Shown here one piece after another: positions 1 to 7,575 of a stretch of 18,460 nt of DNA (position 1 is the stretch's first letter; the number at the start of each line of letters is the position of its first letter). The stretch is from positions 1-18,460 of the forward strand of contig VEOV01000293.1 in assembly GCA_012026855.1 (NCBI GenBank), written 5' to 3'. A program made the translations under genes and the position numbers. This DNA comes from Geobacter sp. GTDB taxonomy: Bacteria > Desulfobacterota > Desulfuromonadia > Geobacterales > DSM-12255. The notes beneath the pieces were generated by a model. That model made no database searches. It worked only from the letters and a program-made list of their open reading frames with translations, and was not told where the DNA came from.

Positions 1-2
1 GT

Positions 3-926
3 CATATTCCGGCGGCCATGGAAGCAGCTCCCCGTGTCATGCTTGTTGGACATAGCGACGAAATAGGCCTGCAGATCAAGTATATCGATGATAAGGGCTT
101 TCTCTGGTTTGCCCCCATCGGTGGCGTTGATGCGCACCTTACTCCAGGTCTCGGGGTAAATATTCACACCAGAAACGGCGTAGTACCCGGTGTCATGGGA
201 AGAAAGCCGATTCACCTGATCGAGCCCAAGGAACGGGACACGGTTACCAAGCTTGAAGCACAGTATATCGATATCGGAGCTGCCGACAGGAAGTCTGCTG
301 AAGAGTTGGTCAGGGTAGGGGACCCGGTTACCTTTGCCTCGACATTTCGTCATCTGCAGGGAGGAAGGGTTTCATCCCGGGGTTTTGATGACAAGGCCGG
401 CAGTTTTGTGGTGGCAGAGGTGCTGCGTCTTGTTGCCGAGCGAACAGAGTCGCTGGGGGTAAATCTTTTTGGTGTTTCATCTGTTCAGGAAGAGATAGGG
501 CTGCGTGGCGGCACGACCAGCAGTTACAATGTCAAGCCAGATATCGGTATCTGTGTCGAGGTGGACTTTGCCACGGACCAGCCGGATGTGGACAGGAAGC
601 ACAATGGTGATGTTTCCCTCGGCAAGGGTCCCATAGTCCCTCGTGGCGCGAATATCAATCCGGCGCTTTTCGATTTGATTGCCGACACTGCTGAGAAGGA
701 AGGTATCCCTGTGCAGTTCACCGGCATTGCCCGGGCTACAGGTACTGATGCCAATGTCATGCAGATTTCCCGCGGCGGAGTTGCCACTGCGCTTGTCAAG
801 ATTCCGTTGCGCTACATGCATACTCCGGTAGAGGTGCTGGATCTTGCTGACCTCGAAAATGCTGTCAAGCTGATAGTCGCTGTAGTTGCTCGGATCAAGG
901 ACAGAGCTGACTTTATTCCTGTTTGA
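3..926 (+). CDS. M42 family metallo-aminopeptidase, 5' end cut by window edge
   Basis: C-terminal 307 residues of an M42 (glutamyl aminopeptidase/cellulase M-like) peptidase, a cytoplasmic dinuclear-metal enzyme that trims N-terminal residues from peptides and usually forms large oligomers. The family's metal ligands appear in order: His in VGHSDEIG (codon at 51), Asp in SRGFDDKAG, the Glu pair in QEEIGLRGG, Asp in VEVDFATD, and His in RYMHTPVEV near the end. The frame is open to the window edge, and the residues before ATG 18 (HIPAA) continue the protein. ATG 18 would place the first metal ligand only about 12 residues in, so it is internal. About 40-50 N-terminal residues of a roughly 350-residue family are missing. 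Substrate preference cannot be read from sequence. No terminator is visible before the next promoter. Confidence 0.88.
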   Translation, partial: HIPAAMEAAPRVMLVGHSDEIGLQIKYIDDKGFLWFAPIGGVDAHLTPGLGVNIHTRNGVVPGVMGRKPIHLIEPKERDTVTKLEAQYIDIGAADRKSAEELVRVGDPVTFASTFRHLQGGRVSSRGFDDKAGSFVVAEVLRLVAERTESLGVNLFGVSSVQEEIGLRGGTTSSYNVKPDIGICVEVDFATDQPDVDRKHNGDVSLGKGPIVPRGANINPALFDLIADTAEKEGIPVQFTGIARATGTDANVMQISRGGVATALVKIPLRYMHTPVEVLDLADLENAVKLIVAVVARIKDRADFIPV

Positions 927-947
927 CAATAGCTTGGCGCATAGACC

Positions 948-975
948 TTGACATCTGTTGGTACTTTGTTAAATT
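948..975 (+). promoter_or_regulatory. Candidate sigma-70 promoter of the triheme cytochrome gene
   Basis: A perfect TTGACA -35 box at 948-953 is followed after 16 bases by TAAATT at 970-975 (4 of 6 to TATAAT). An alternative TAGAAT at 975-980 is a better -10 match but lies 21 bases from the -35. The site is in the short gap after the peptidase gene, 30 bases before a strong Shine-Dalgarno (AAGGAGGGA, 990-998). Confidence 0.5.
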
Positions 976-1004
976 AGAATTTAATTGTTAAGGAGGGAGT
1001 GCTT

Positions 1005-1298
1005 ATGTCCCGAATAATTATATGTTTTTTGCTTTTCAGCCTGTTTTTTACTGTTAATTCATTTGCTGCCAACCCCGGGCCGCCGGTTATCAAGCTCAAG
1101 ATGGGGAGTAAAATGCTGGATTTCACCCATCTGAAACATCAGAAGCTTACCAACGGCCAATGCTGGGAGTGTCACGATAAAACTCCGGGGAAAATCACCA
1201 ACTGGAGTGAGGCTACCGCTCACAAGCTTTGTATTCCCTGTCATGATCTGAACGAAAAAGGGCCCATCTCCTGCAAAGGTTGTCATAAAAAGAGCTGA
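1005..1298 (+). CDS. Periplasmic triheme cytochrome c7, PpcA type
   Basis: A 97-residue secreted cytochrome. Residues 1-21 form a signal peptide (basic start, long hydrophobic core, cleavage after NSFA), leaving about 76 mature residues, close to PpcA-family proteins. Three CxxCH haem motifs lie at residues 53-57 (CWECH), 76-80 (CIPCH) and 90-94 (CKGCH). His42, His45 and His73 sit where c7 proteins carry distal haem ligands, giving three bis-histidine haems. The PGKI segment and the KGPxxCxxCH ending also match the family. The expected role is carrying electrons across the periplasm to outer-membrane conduits in metal-reducing bacteria. I chose ATG 1005 because AAGGAGG lies 8 bases upstream; GTG 999 would overlap the Shine-Dalgarno. 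The gene has its own promoter and terminator. Which Ppc paralogue it is cannot be decided here. Confidence 0.92.
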   Translation: MSRIIICFLLFSLFFTVNSFAANPGPPVIKLKMGSKMLDFTHLKHQKLTNGQCWECHDKTPGKITNWSEATAHKLCIPCHDLNEKGPISCKGCHKKS

Positions 1299-1326
1299 CA
1301 CTCAGCAGGATATTCGGCTATATATG

Positions 1327-1356
1327 AACCGGCACTTTTTGAGTGCCGGTTTTTTT
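1327..1356 (+). terminator. Intrinsic terminator after the cytochrome gene
   Basis: A 10-bp perfect stem AACCGGCACT (1327-1336) pairs with AGTGCCGGTT (1342-1351) around a 5-base loop, and the second arm runs into an unbroken T run to 1356. It ends the cytochrome transcript and lies only 17 bases before the trmJ start, so trmJ probably relies on read-through or on a weak promoter not visible here. Confidence 0.9.
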
Positions 1357-1372
1357 ATCTTTAGGGGTTAGC

Positions 1373-2113
1373 GTGTCTATTTTTGATAGCATTTCAATAG
1401 TTCTTGTAGAACCGCAGAGTCCTGGCAATGTGGGCATGGTCTGCCGGGCAATGAAAAACATGGGGCTCTCCGGGTTACGTCTTGTGAACCCATGCAGTCT
1501 TGATCATCCAGAGGCGCTCAAGTTTGCGGTCTCCGCCAGAGACCTGCTCGACAGTGCGGAGATTTATCCCGATCTTGCATCAGCACTGTCAGATACTCCC
1601 CTTTCAGTAGCCACAACCAGAAGACATGGCAAGTACCGGCAGGAGATCTTTACGCCAAAGGAGATTGTTGCCAGGTTTGCGGCTGATTCAGGAGAAAACA
1701 GGCGGGCAATTGTTTTTGGTCGCGAGGACAGCGGACTTACCACGGACGAAGTTGCCCTCTGTCGTTGGCAGGCGACCATCCCCACAGCAGGTGAATTCGG
1801 CTCACTGAATCTGTCCCAGGCCGTGCTGATCTTCTGTTATGAATACCTGGAGGGGATGCAGGCAGCTTCTGCCAGCGCACAAAGAGTCCTTGCCCCTGGA
1901 GATTCTCTGGAGGCAATGTATCAGCAGATGGAGAGAGTATTGCTGAAAATCGGTTTTTTGAATCCGGAAAATCCGGCACATCTCATGAGATCACTCAGAA
2001 GGGTGTTTTCCAGGGCAGAGCTTGATGAGCGCGAAGTTGCTGTCATGCGTGGCATGATGTCCCAGATGAGTTGGGCTGCCGGAGAGTATCGCGGCAAAAA
2101 GGGGGCTGAGTGA
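1373..2113 (+). CDS. trmJ: tRNA (cytidine/uridine-2'-O-)-methyltransferase TrmJ
   Basis: A 246-residue SPOUT-fold methyltransferase of the TrmJ (TrmH group 1) type, which uses S-adenosylmethionine to 2'-O-methylate position 32 of tRNA. The N-terminal signature is VEPQSPGNVGMVCRAMKNMG (residues 12-31), containing the conserved Asn19 and Arg25. The knot motifs follow at about 113-122 (VFGREDSGL) and 138-149 (TAGEFGSLNLSQ). The C-terminal third is the helical extension typical of TrmJ. I chose GTG 1373 because AGGGG lies just upstream and the protein then begins MSIFDSISIVLVEP; the in-frame GTG 1343 lies inside the preceding terminator hairpin. The stop overlaps the next gene's start by 4 bases. 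The family is clear; nucleotide specificity at position 32 (C only, or C and U) is not. Confidence 0.9.
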   Translation: MSIFDSISIVLVEPQSPGNVGMVCRAMKNMGLSGLRLVNPCSLDHPEALKFAVSARDLLDSAEIYPDLASALSDTPLSVATTRRHGKYRQEIFTPKEIVARFAADSGENRRAIVFGREDSGLTTDEVALCRWQATIPTAGEFGSLNLSQAVLIFCYEYLEGMQAASASAQRVLAPGDSLEAMYQQMERVLLKIGFLNPENPAHLMRSLRRVFSRAELDEREVAVMRGMMSQMSWAAGEYRGKKGAE

Positions 2114-2388
2114 CAAACGATCATCTCGGACTCTTTGCAGGTTTCCTGACCAGTGTTGCTGTGCTCCCCCAGGTCGTACGAACCTGGCGGCGCAAGCATG
2201 CACAGGATATCTCCATCTGGCAGCCGCTCATTCTGATAACCGGCATGGCTCTCTGGCTTGCCTACGGAGTATTGATCAACGACTTGCCGCTGATAGTGGC
2301 CAATACTTTTTCAATTGCCTGTTACCTGCTGCTTCTGCTGTTGAAGATTGTCTACGACCGGCGGGAGAGGGTAGGCACGACGAGATAA
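2110..2388 (+). CDS. SemiSWEET-type small sugar transporter
   Basis: A 92-residue membrane protein with three hydrophobic helices (about 6-22, 38-55 and 60-81), the size and layout of a bacterial SemiSWEET (MtN3/PQ-loop) half-transporter. These dimerise to pass sugars through the inner membrane. The PQ motif is at residues 20-21 (VLPQVVRTW), followed by the DIS turn, and the second half carries the W..YG and Asn65 positions typical of the family. The tail is basic and cytoplasmic. The GTG start at 2110 overlaps the trmJ stop as GTGA, so translation is probably coupled. The link to a tRNA methylase looks positional, not functional. The natural substrate cannot be predicted. Confidence 0.85.
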   Translation: MTNDHLGLFAGFLTSVAVLPQVVRTWRRKHAQDISIWQPLILITGMALWLAYGVLINDLPLIVANTFSIACYLLLLLLKIVYDRRERVGTTR

Positions 2389-2441
2389 TCTGTCTGACGT
2401 CAATGAGGTTCATCCCGGTAATCAGGTAAAGATCTGCTCAC

Positions 2442-3314
2442 CTAGAGTATGCTTTGCTGCGATTCCCGGCGATGGGGTGTATAGGCCCGGCCAGCCGCAA
2501 TAGCCCGGCCGACCCTGGCAGTCAGGGTGATGTCCTTCACCGGCATCGGTATGTAGTCGAAAAATCCTCTCTTGAACGCAGTGGCCTCCTCCTCGGCACT
2601 GGCTCGCCCCGAAAGAAGAACGACCGGTATGCGTCTTGTTTCTGGAATTCCCTGCAGTGTCGTGAAAAAGGCAAAACCATCTGAAAAAGGCATATCCTTG
2701 GCAGTAATGATCAGTTGCGGCTGGTACAGCACTGCCTGACGGAAGCCATCTTCCGGGTCTACTCCCTGCATTGCATTAAAGCCTTCTGCCATCAATGTCT
2801 CAACCAATTCGAGCCGTTCCTTATTGTCAGTATTGACCACCAGTACAGTGTTATTCAACTGTTCTAGGGAGATGCCCAGGTGCTTCCTGGCAACGCTCTT
2901 CATTATTTCCCTGGTAGTGGCAATAAAAGGTATGACGGTGAGGCCGAGAGCTGTAGAGAGTGAGCTGATCACTTCATAGTTGGTCGGATCTGCCATGGCA
3001 AGAGCCAGTTTACCCTCCTTGACCTGAAGCGGAAATATTCTGTTGCTGACACAATCTTCCACAGGGATGAGCTTGAGAGTATCTGCTGAGATGCTGATTT
3101 TTGCAATGTCAGTAATGATTTTGTGTCCGAATTGATATGCCAGTGCCTGCGCCAGTTCCTCCCCGGTCAGCAGCCCCATGTCCTCTAGTGTCTGGCCGAA
3201 GCGGCGATGTGTTGAACCGGAAATCTCAATGATCCGTTGCACCAGGAGCGGGGTAAGAATGTTCTGCTGAATGAGTATTTCGCCAAGCTTCATTCTTTCC
3301 TTCGGATATTCCAT
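2442..3314 (-). CDS. MshEN (GspE N-terminal) domain fused to a degenerate receiver domain
   Basis: A 290-residue cytoplasmic protein. Residues 8 to about 148 form an MshEN/T2SSE-N domain with two KLG/RFG-type repeats (KLGEIL at 9-14, RRFGQTLEDMGLLTGEEL at 37-54) and the conserved KLALAMADPT (102-111). In MshE-type ATPases this domain binds cyclic-di-GMP. Residues about 156-272 fold like a response-regulator receiver, but the active site is gone: the DD pair is NTD (161-163), the phospho-acceptor position is Ala205 (AKDMP), and the conserved Lys is Met257. No ATPase domain follows, so this is not a pilus or secretion motor. It is transcribed away from the adjacent CheY-like gene and resembles the protein at 12497-13339. 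The start is uncertain: ATG 3314 has GGAG upstream, and Met8 (codon ending at 3293) has AAGGA close by. The function is unknown; a phosphorylation-independent cyclic-di-GMP adaptor is an inference. Confidence 0.8.
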   Translation of the reverse strand: MEYPKERMKLGEILIQQNILTPLLVQRIIEISGSTHRRFGQTLEDMGLLTGEELAQALAYQFGHKIITDIAKISISADTLKLIPVEDCVSNRIFPLQVKEGKLALAMADPTNYEVISSLSTALGLTVIPFIATTREIMKSVARKHLGISLEQLNNTVLVVNTDNKERLELVETLMAEGFNAMQGVDPEDGFRQAVLYQPQLIITAKDMPFSDGFAFFTTLQGIPETRRIPVVLLSGRASAEEEATAFKRGFFDYIPMPVKDITLTARVGRAIAAGRAYTPHRRESQQSIL

Positions 3315-3475
3315 GACTGCTCCATAAAAGTGCCGGTATTGTACCGTTATTATTAATTTCTATATAATTCAATTTGTTGAGAAAGTCGACAATTAGAATG
3401 AAAGAAATGCCCTGTTTTGTCTGGATTATTTGACAGGATTCTGTATATTTACGCAAAATCATCTGCGAGGTTTTT
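3315..3475. promoter_or_regulatory. AT-rich divergent intergenic region between two signalling genes
   Basis: This 161-base gap separates two divergent starts and should contain promoters for both. On the plus strand TTGACA at 3430-3435 is evident but no good -10 lies at the right distance; a TATATT at 3444-3449 is closer. On the minus strand a TTGTCG/AATTAT pair with 17-base spacing lies in about 3365-3393. No terminator, sigma-54 site or RNA gene was recognised. The Shine-Dalgarno of the plus gene is GAGG at 3467-3470. Confidence 0.35.
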
Positions 3476-3844
3476 ATGCCCAACGAAAAATCAGTACTGG
3501 TTGTTGACGACGAGATGTTTTTCCGGAGTGTATTGAAGGAGTTGCTTGTCAAGAACGGCTATACAGTTGCAGGTGAGGCGGCTGACGGGGATGAGGCTGT
3601 GGTCAGATACCGCGAGTGCGCTCCAGCCTTGGTTTTGATGGATATCTATATGCCTAAAATGAACGGTATAGAGGCTGTCAGAGAAATTTTGGCGGCGGAT
3701 CCTGCTGCGAAAATTCTTGTTTGCAGCGGTACCGGCTATGATGATGATATTAATGCAGCGGTTGCTTTCGGCGCAAAGGGTATTATTTACAAACCTTTCT
3801 ATGAAGAGGAGATTTTGGCTGCCATAAAGGAGCAGATCGGTTAG
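3476..3844 (+). CDS. Single-domain CheY-like response regulator
   Basis: A 122-residue stand-alone receiver domain with a complete active site: Asp11-Asp12 (VVDDE), phospho-acceptor Asp56 (VLMDIYMP), Ser84 (VCSGT) and Lys106-Pro107 (IIYKPF). There is no output domain, so it should work by binding a partner after phosphorylation by an unlinked histidine kinase. It is the only receiver in the window with all catalytic residues, in contrast with its divergent neighbour and the domains at 10683-13339. GAGG lies 5 bases before the ATG. It may be a chemotaxis or motility CheY, or a phosphorelay intermediate; no che gene is nearby to decide. No intrinsic terminator is seen before guaB. Confidence 0.9.
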   Translation: MPNEKSVLVVDDEMFFRSVLKELLVKNGYTVAGEAADGDEAVVRYRECAPALVLMDIYMPKMNGIEAVREILAADPAAKILVCSGTGYDDDINAAVAFGAKGIIYKPFYEEEILAAIKEQIG

Positions 3845-3865
3845 TAGTTTTAAGCCTATTTTAAC

Positions 3866-3894
3866 TTGACTTGCTGCAGCCACTTAGCTAATTT
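3866..3894 (+). promoter_or_regulatory. Weak candidate sigma-70 promoter for guaB
   Basis: TTGACT at 3866-3871 (5 of 6) and TAATTT at 3889-3894 (only 3 of 6) are 17 bases apart in the 126-base gap before guaB. The -10 match is poor. I see no purine riboswitch or other conserved leader between here and the guaB Shine-Dalgarno (AAAGGGG, 3958-3964). Confidence 0.3.
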
Positions 3895-3970
3895 CTTCTG
3901 TTAATCTGTCTCTTTCCTGAACTGCTGTATTTACCCAATTAAATCCTGCCGACTCTTAAAGGGGTGCTCA

Positions 3971-5443
3971 ATGATTGATGCTTCAATAACTGAAGGGCTT
4001 ACTTTTGACGATGTTCTCCTGGTCCCTGCCCATTCCCTGATTCTCCCCCGAGACGTCGATCTATCAACCAAGCTTACGCGCAACATTTCTTTGAATATAC
4101 CACTGGTCAGTGCGGCCATGGATACAGTTACCGAGGCCCGCACCGCCATCACCATGGCACGTGAGGGGGGGATCGGTTTTATTCACAAGAATCTCACCAT
4201 AGCTGAGCAGGCTCTGGAAGTTGACAAGGTCAAGAAAAGTGAATCTGGCATGATTGTCGACCCGATCACCATGCGGCCCAATCAGAAGATCAGGGACGCC
4301 CTCGACATGATGGCAAAATATCGTATCTCCGGCGTGCCGATAACAAAGGCCAACGGCAAGCTCGTGGGGATTCTGACCAACCGGGACCTTCGCTTTGAAA
4401 CTGATCTTGATATCCCTATTTCAGACCGGATGACCAAGAGAAATCTTGTTACTGTGTCGGTTGGCACTACCCTGGAAGAGGCCAAGGAGCATCTCAAGCA
4501 TACCAGGGTTGAGAAACTGCTGGTTGTCGACAATGAGCGCTTTCTTAAAGGCCTGATCACAATCAAGGATATTGAAAAGGTCAGAAAGTACCCCAATGCC
4601 TGCAAGGATTCCCTCGGTCGTCTCCGCGTCGGCGCTGCTGTCGGGCCAACTGCGGACATGCACGCCAGGATTGAAGCGCTTGTCAAGGCCGGCGTTGATG
4701 TAGTGGTTATAGATACGGCTCACGGCCATTCACAGGGGGTTATCGACGCTGTGGCCGCTGCCAAGGCAGCTTTCCAGGGTCTGGATATCATTGCCGGTAA
4801 TATTGCCACTGCCGAGGCCGCCGAGGCTCTTATCAAGGCAGGCGTGGATGCCATCAAGGTCGGTATCGGCCCAGGGTCAATCTGTACAACCCGTGTTGTT
4901 GCCGGGATCGGCGTACCACAGGTTACTGCGATCAGTAATTGCTCAAAGGTGGCAAAGAAATTCGGCGTACCGGTTATCGCTGATGGCGGCATTAAATTTT
5001 CCGGGGACCTGACCAAGGCTGTGGCTGCCGGTGCAGATGTAGTCATGATAGGTTCTCTCTTCGCTGGCACTGAGGAATCTCCGGGCGACACGGTTCTTTA
5101 CCAGGGGAGAACCTATAAGAGCTACCGCGGCATGGGTTCTATCGGGGCAATGAAAGAAGGGAGCAAGGACCGCTACTTCCAGTCTGATGTTGACAGCGAA
5201 GTCAAACTTGTCCCGGAGGGAATCGAGGGGATGGTGCCGCTCAGGGGACCGCTCGGGGTGAATATTCATCAGCTTATCGGCGGTCTGCGCGCCGGGATGG
5301 GCTATACCGGCAGTGTATCTCTCAAAGATCTGCAGGAGAATGGCAAATTCATCAAGATTACCGGTGCCGGTCTTAAAGAGTCCCATGTTCATGATGTTAC
5401 CATCACCAAAGAGGCGCCGAACTACAGAGTCGGTAGTAACTAA
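3971..5443 (+). CDS. guaB: Inosine-5'-monophosphate dehydrogenase
   Basis: A 490-residue IMP dehydrogenase, full length for the bacterial enzyme. It oxidises IMP to XMP with NAD+, the committed step to guanine nucleotides. The TIM barrel starts at once (LTFDDVLLVPA, residues 10-20) and is interrupted by two CBS domains at about 93-204, the usual nucleotide-sensing regulatory module. The catalytic Cys305 lies in GPGSICTTR (300-308), with substrate-binding segments DTAHGHSQG (248-256) and DGGIKFSGD and the YRGMGSIGAM loop downstream. AAAGGGG lies 6 bases before the ATG. It heads a run of tightly packed genes and is followed by guaA after 74 bases, so consecutive enzymes of GMP synthesis are co-transcribed. 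Nothing is missing or unusual in the protein. Confidence 0.97.
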   Translation: MIDASITEGLTFDDVLLVPAHSLILPRDVDLSTKLTRNISLNIPLVSAAMDTVTEARTAITMAREGGIGFIHKNLTIAEQALEVDKVKKSESGMIVDPITMRPNQKIRDALDMMAKYRISGVPITKANGKLVGILTNRDLRFETDLDIPISDRMTKRNLVTVSVGTTLEEAKEHLKHTRVEKLLVVDNERFLKGLITIKDIEKVRKYPNACKDSLGRLRVGAAVGPTADMHARIEALVKAGVDVVVIDTAHGHSQGVIDAVAAAKAAFQGLDIIAGNIATAEAAEALIKAGVDAIKVGIGPGSICTTRVVAGIGVPQVTAISNCSKVAKKFGVPVIADGGIKFSGDLTKAVAAGADVVMIGSLFAGTEESPGDTVLYQGRTYKSYRGMGSIGAMKEGSKDRYFQSDVDSEVKLVPEGIEGMVPLRGPLGVNIHQLIGGLRAGMGYTGSVSLKDLQENGKFIKITGAGLKESHVHDVTITKEAPNYRVGSN

Positions 5444-5468
5444 CCGCCGGCAACTTTTCTTTCTGCGA

Positions 5469-5494
5469 GGGGACAGTAATGTTTTGCTGTCCCC
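5469..5494 (+). other. Hairpin in the guaB-guaA intercistronic gap
   Basis: GGGGACAG (5469-5476) and CTGTCCCC (5487-5494) form a perfect 8-bp stem with a 10-base loop. No T run follows, so it is not a standard intrinsic terminator. It ends 10 bases before the guaA Shine-Dalgarno and contains an upstream in-frame ATG (5479) in its loop. It could protect or separate the two messages, or affect guaA initiation. The structure is seen; the role is inferred. Confidence 0.5.
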
Positions 5495-5517
5495 AGCTTC
5501 ATTTCAAGGAAAAATTC

Positions 5518-7077
5518 ATGTCAGACATCCATAGCGAAAAAATTCTAATTCTCGATTTCGGCTCCCAATATACCCAGCTGATTGCCAGAAGGGTGCGTGA
5601 AGCCCATGTCTACTGCGAACTCCATCCGTTTGACATGTCGCTTGCCGCGATACGGGCATTTGGGGCAACCGGCATAATTCTTTCCGGTGGGCCTAAATCT
5701 GTATATGAGGATGGTGCTCCTGCTGTGGATGAGGAGCTGTTCGAGCTCAATGTGCCTGTGCTGGGCATCTGTTACGGCATGCAGCTGCTGAGTCGCCATT
5801 TTGGCGGTGAGGTTGTTGCGGCCGGCAAGCGCGAGTTCGGTCATGCCGAGCTATTTGCCAAGGCGACTCCAGGCACGCTGTTTGACGGCTTTTTTGTAGA
5901 AGGGAAAAGCCCTGTCTGGATGAGCCACGGCGATCACGTGTCAAAAGTGCCCAATGGATTTGAGGTGGTTGCGGCGACAGACAATGCGCCGGTCTGTGCG
6001 ATTCAGAATGTTGCAAAAAAACTTTATGGTGTCCAGTTCCATCCAGAGGTCAACCATACCCCCCGCGGTGAGCTACTGATTGATACTTTTGTCCGCTCTG
6101 TCTGCGGTTGCACCGGCAGATGGACCCCAGGCCAGATCATAGAGGATGCTGTCGAGAGGATAAAAAATCAGGTTGGCAAAGACCGGGTCATTCTCGGCCT
6201 TTCCGGCGGTGTTGATTCATCGGTTGCGGCTGCCCTGATCCATCGTGCCATTGGCGATCAGTTGACTTGCGTCTTTGTCGATAACGGTTTGCTCCGGCTT
6301 GCCGAAGGCGACCAGGTCATGGCCACCTTTGCCGGCAATCTTGGCGTGAAGGTCATCAGGGTTGATGCCGAGGAGCGCTTTCTTTCCGCTCTTGCCGGTG
6401 AATCTGACCCAGAGAAGAAAAGGAAAATCATTGGCAATCTCTTTGTTGAAATATTCGAGGAAGAGTCGGCTAAAATCGAAGACGCAAAGTGGCTGGCGCA
6501 AGGCACCATCTATCCTGACGTAATCGAGTCGGCCGGCGCCAAGACCGGCAAGGCCCACAATATCAAGAGTCATCATAATGTCGGCGGTCTGCCGGAGCAT
6601 ATGAAGCTGAAACTCCTCGAACCGCTCCGGGAGCTGTTCAAAGATGAGGTGCGGGCCATTGGTGAAGAACTCGGTCTGCCACATCAGATGGTCTGGCGCC
6701 ATCCATTCCCAGGGCCGGGCCTTGGGGTGCGCATCCTCGGTGAGGTTAAAAAGGAGTATGCCGACATACTGCGTCATGCCGATGCCATCTATATTGAAGA
6801 ACTGTATGCTTCCGGTCACTACTTCAAGATCAGTCAGGCATTTGCCGTCTTTCTGCCGGTCAAGAGCGTTGGCGTTATGGGCGACGGCAGAACCTATGAA
6901 TACGTAGTGGCTCTCAGGGCCGTTGAAACCAGGGATTTTATGACAGCAGGCTGGTATCAGCTCCCCTATGAGGATCTTGCCAGGATAAGCAGCAGGATAA
7001 TCAACGAAGTAAAGGGCATCAACCGTGTTGTTTATGACATCTCAAGCAAACCCCCAGCTACGATCGAGTGGGAATAG
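5518..7077 (+). CDS. guaA: GMP synthase (glutamine-hydrolysing)
   Basis: A 519-residue two-domain enzyme that aminates XMP to GMP using ATP and glutamine-derived ammonia. The class I glutamine amidotransferase domain occupies about 1-195, with nucleophile Cys85 in GICYGMQ, His175 and Glu177 in FHPEVNHT, and the oxyanion segment SGGPKS (57-61). The ATP pyrophosphatase domain follows with its P-loop SGGVDSS (229-235), and the dimerisation domain ends in the conserved KPPATIEWE. I chose ATG 5518 because AAGGA lies 7 bases upstream and the protein then starts just before the conserved ILILDFGSQYTQ. An in-frame ATG at 5479 would add 13 unconserved residues and lies in a hairpin loop. The stop is 6 bases before mreD. 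Confidence 0.97.
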   Translation: MSDIHSEKILILDFGSQYTQLIARRVREAHVYCELHPFDMSLAAIRAFGATGIILSGGPKSVYEDGAPAVDEELFELNVPVLGICYGMQLLSRHFGGEVVAAGKREFGHAELFAKATPGTLFDGFFVEGKSPVWMSHGDHVSKVPNGFEVVAATDNAPVCAIQNVAKKLYGVQFHPEVNHTPRGELLIDTFVRSVCGCTGRWTPGQIIEDAVERIKNQVGKDRVILGLSGGVDSSVAAALIHRAIGDQLTCVFVDNGLLRLAEGDQVMATFAGNLGVKVIRVDAEERFLSALAGESDPEKKRKIIGNLFVEIFEEESAKIEDAKWLAQGTIYPDVIESAGAKTGKAHNIKSHHNVGGLPEHMKLKLLEPLRELFKDEVRAIGEELGLPHQMVWRHPFPGPGLGVRILGEVKKEYADILRHADAIYIEELYASGHYFKISQAFAVFLPVKSVGVMGDGRTYEYVVALRAVETRDFMTAGWYQLPYEDLARISSRIINEVKGINRVVYDISSKPPATIEWE

Positions 7078-7083
7078 CAGTAA

Positions 7084-7575
7084 ATGCTGAAACCGCTCAA
7101 GCTGTTTCTCTGTCTAGTTTTCATCATCATGCTGCAAGTTTCTCTGCTGCCTGCTTCACTTGAAGACCCTTTCAAGCCTAATCTGCTGATTATTTTCATC
7201 TGCTATCTCGCTCTACGCGGTGGCAATTCCGTTGCCGGAGCGCTTGTTGCCTATCTGTCTGGGCTGTTGCATGGCTCATTCAGTGGCTTTTATTTCGGGT
7301 TGAGCGGCATCTCCTTTCTGTTTATCTACCTGTTGCTCAACAAGGTTTCCGATCAGCTTTATACCGAGAGCATCCCCCTGATTACCACTGCAGTTTTTGT
7401 GGCCACTCTTGTTGATGCCCTGATTTCACTGCTTCTGGTGGCCTTATTCTCCTCTGAATCTGCAATTTATCTGATCATCCTCAGCAACATGGTGCCCCAT
7501 GCAATCATGACTGCCTTGATCACCTGGCTGTTTTTCTCTACTGAACAACTGTTCAGGAAGAGGTTTGCGCTTTGA
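7084..7575 (+). CDS. mreD: Rod shape-determining membrane protein MreD
   Basis: A 163-residue, very hydrophobic inner-membrane protein with about five membrane helices, matching MreD, the elongasome subunit that works with MreC to link MreB to the wall synthases. Typical features are the PNLLIIFICYLALRGG segment (about 32-47) and the loop GLLHGSFSGFYFGLSG, corresponding to the GLL.D..SG..LG..G signature. It lies directly between guaA (6-base gap) and mrdA (4-base overlap), and its position before PBP2 and RodA supports the call more than the sequence alone. The Shine-Dalgarno is weak (GTGGGA inside the end of guaA), which suggests translation depends partly on guaA. mreB and mreC do not precede it here. 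Confidence 0.85.
   Translation: MLKPLKLFLCLVFIIMLQVSLLPASLEDPFKPNLLIIFICYLALRGGNSVAGALVAYLSGLLHGSFSGFYFGLSGISFLFIYLLLNKVSDQLYTESIPLITTAVFVATLVDALISLLLVALFSSESAIYLIILSNMVPHAIMTALITWLFFSTEQLFRKRFAL

Noticed and set aside
477..929. 150-residue minus-strand frame inside the M42 peptidase
   Set aside because: The plus-strand peptidase carries all metal ligands; this frame is a shadow with no family features.
1343..1372. Upstream GTG start for trmJ
   Set aside because: It lies inside the terminator hairpin and T run and would add ten unconserved residues; GTG 1373 has its own AGGGG.
5479..5517. Upstream ATG start for guaA
   Set aside because: It sits in a hairpin loop without a Shine-Dalgarno; ATG 5518 has AAGGA at good spacing and fits the family N-terminus.
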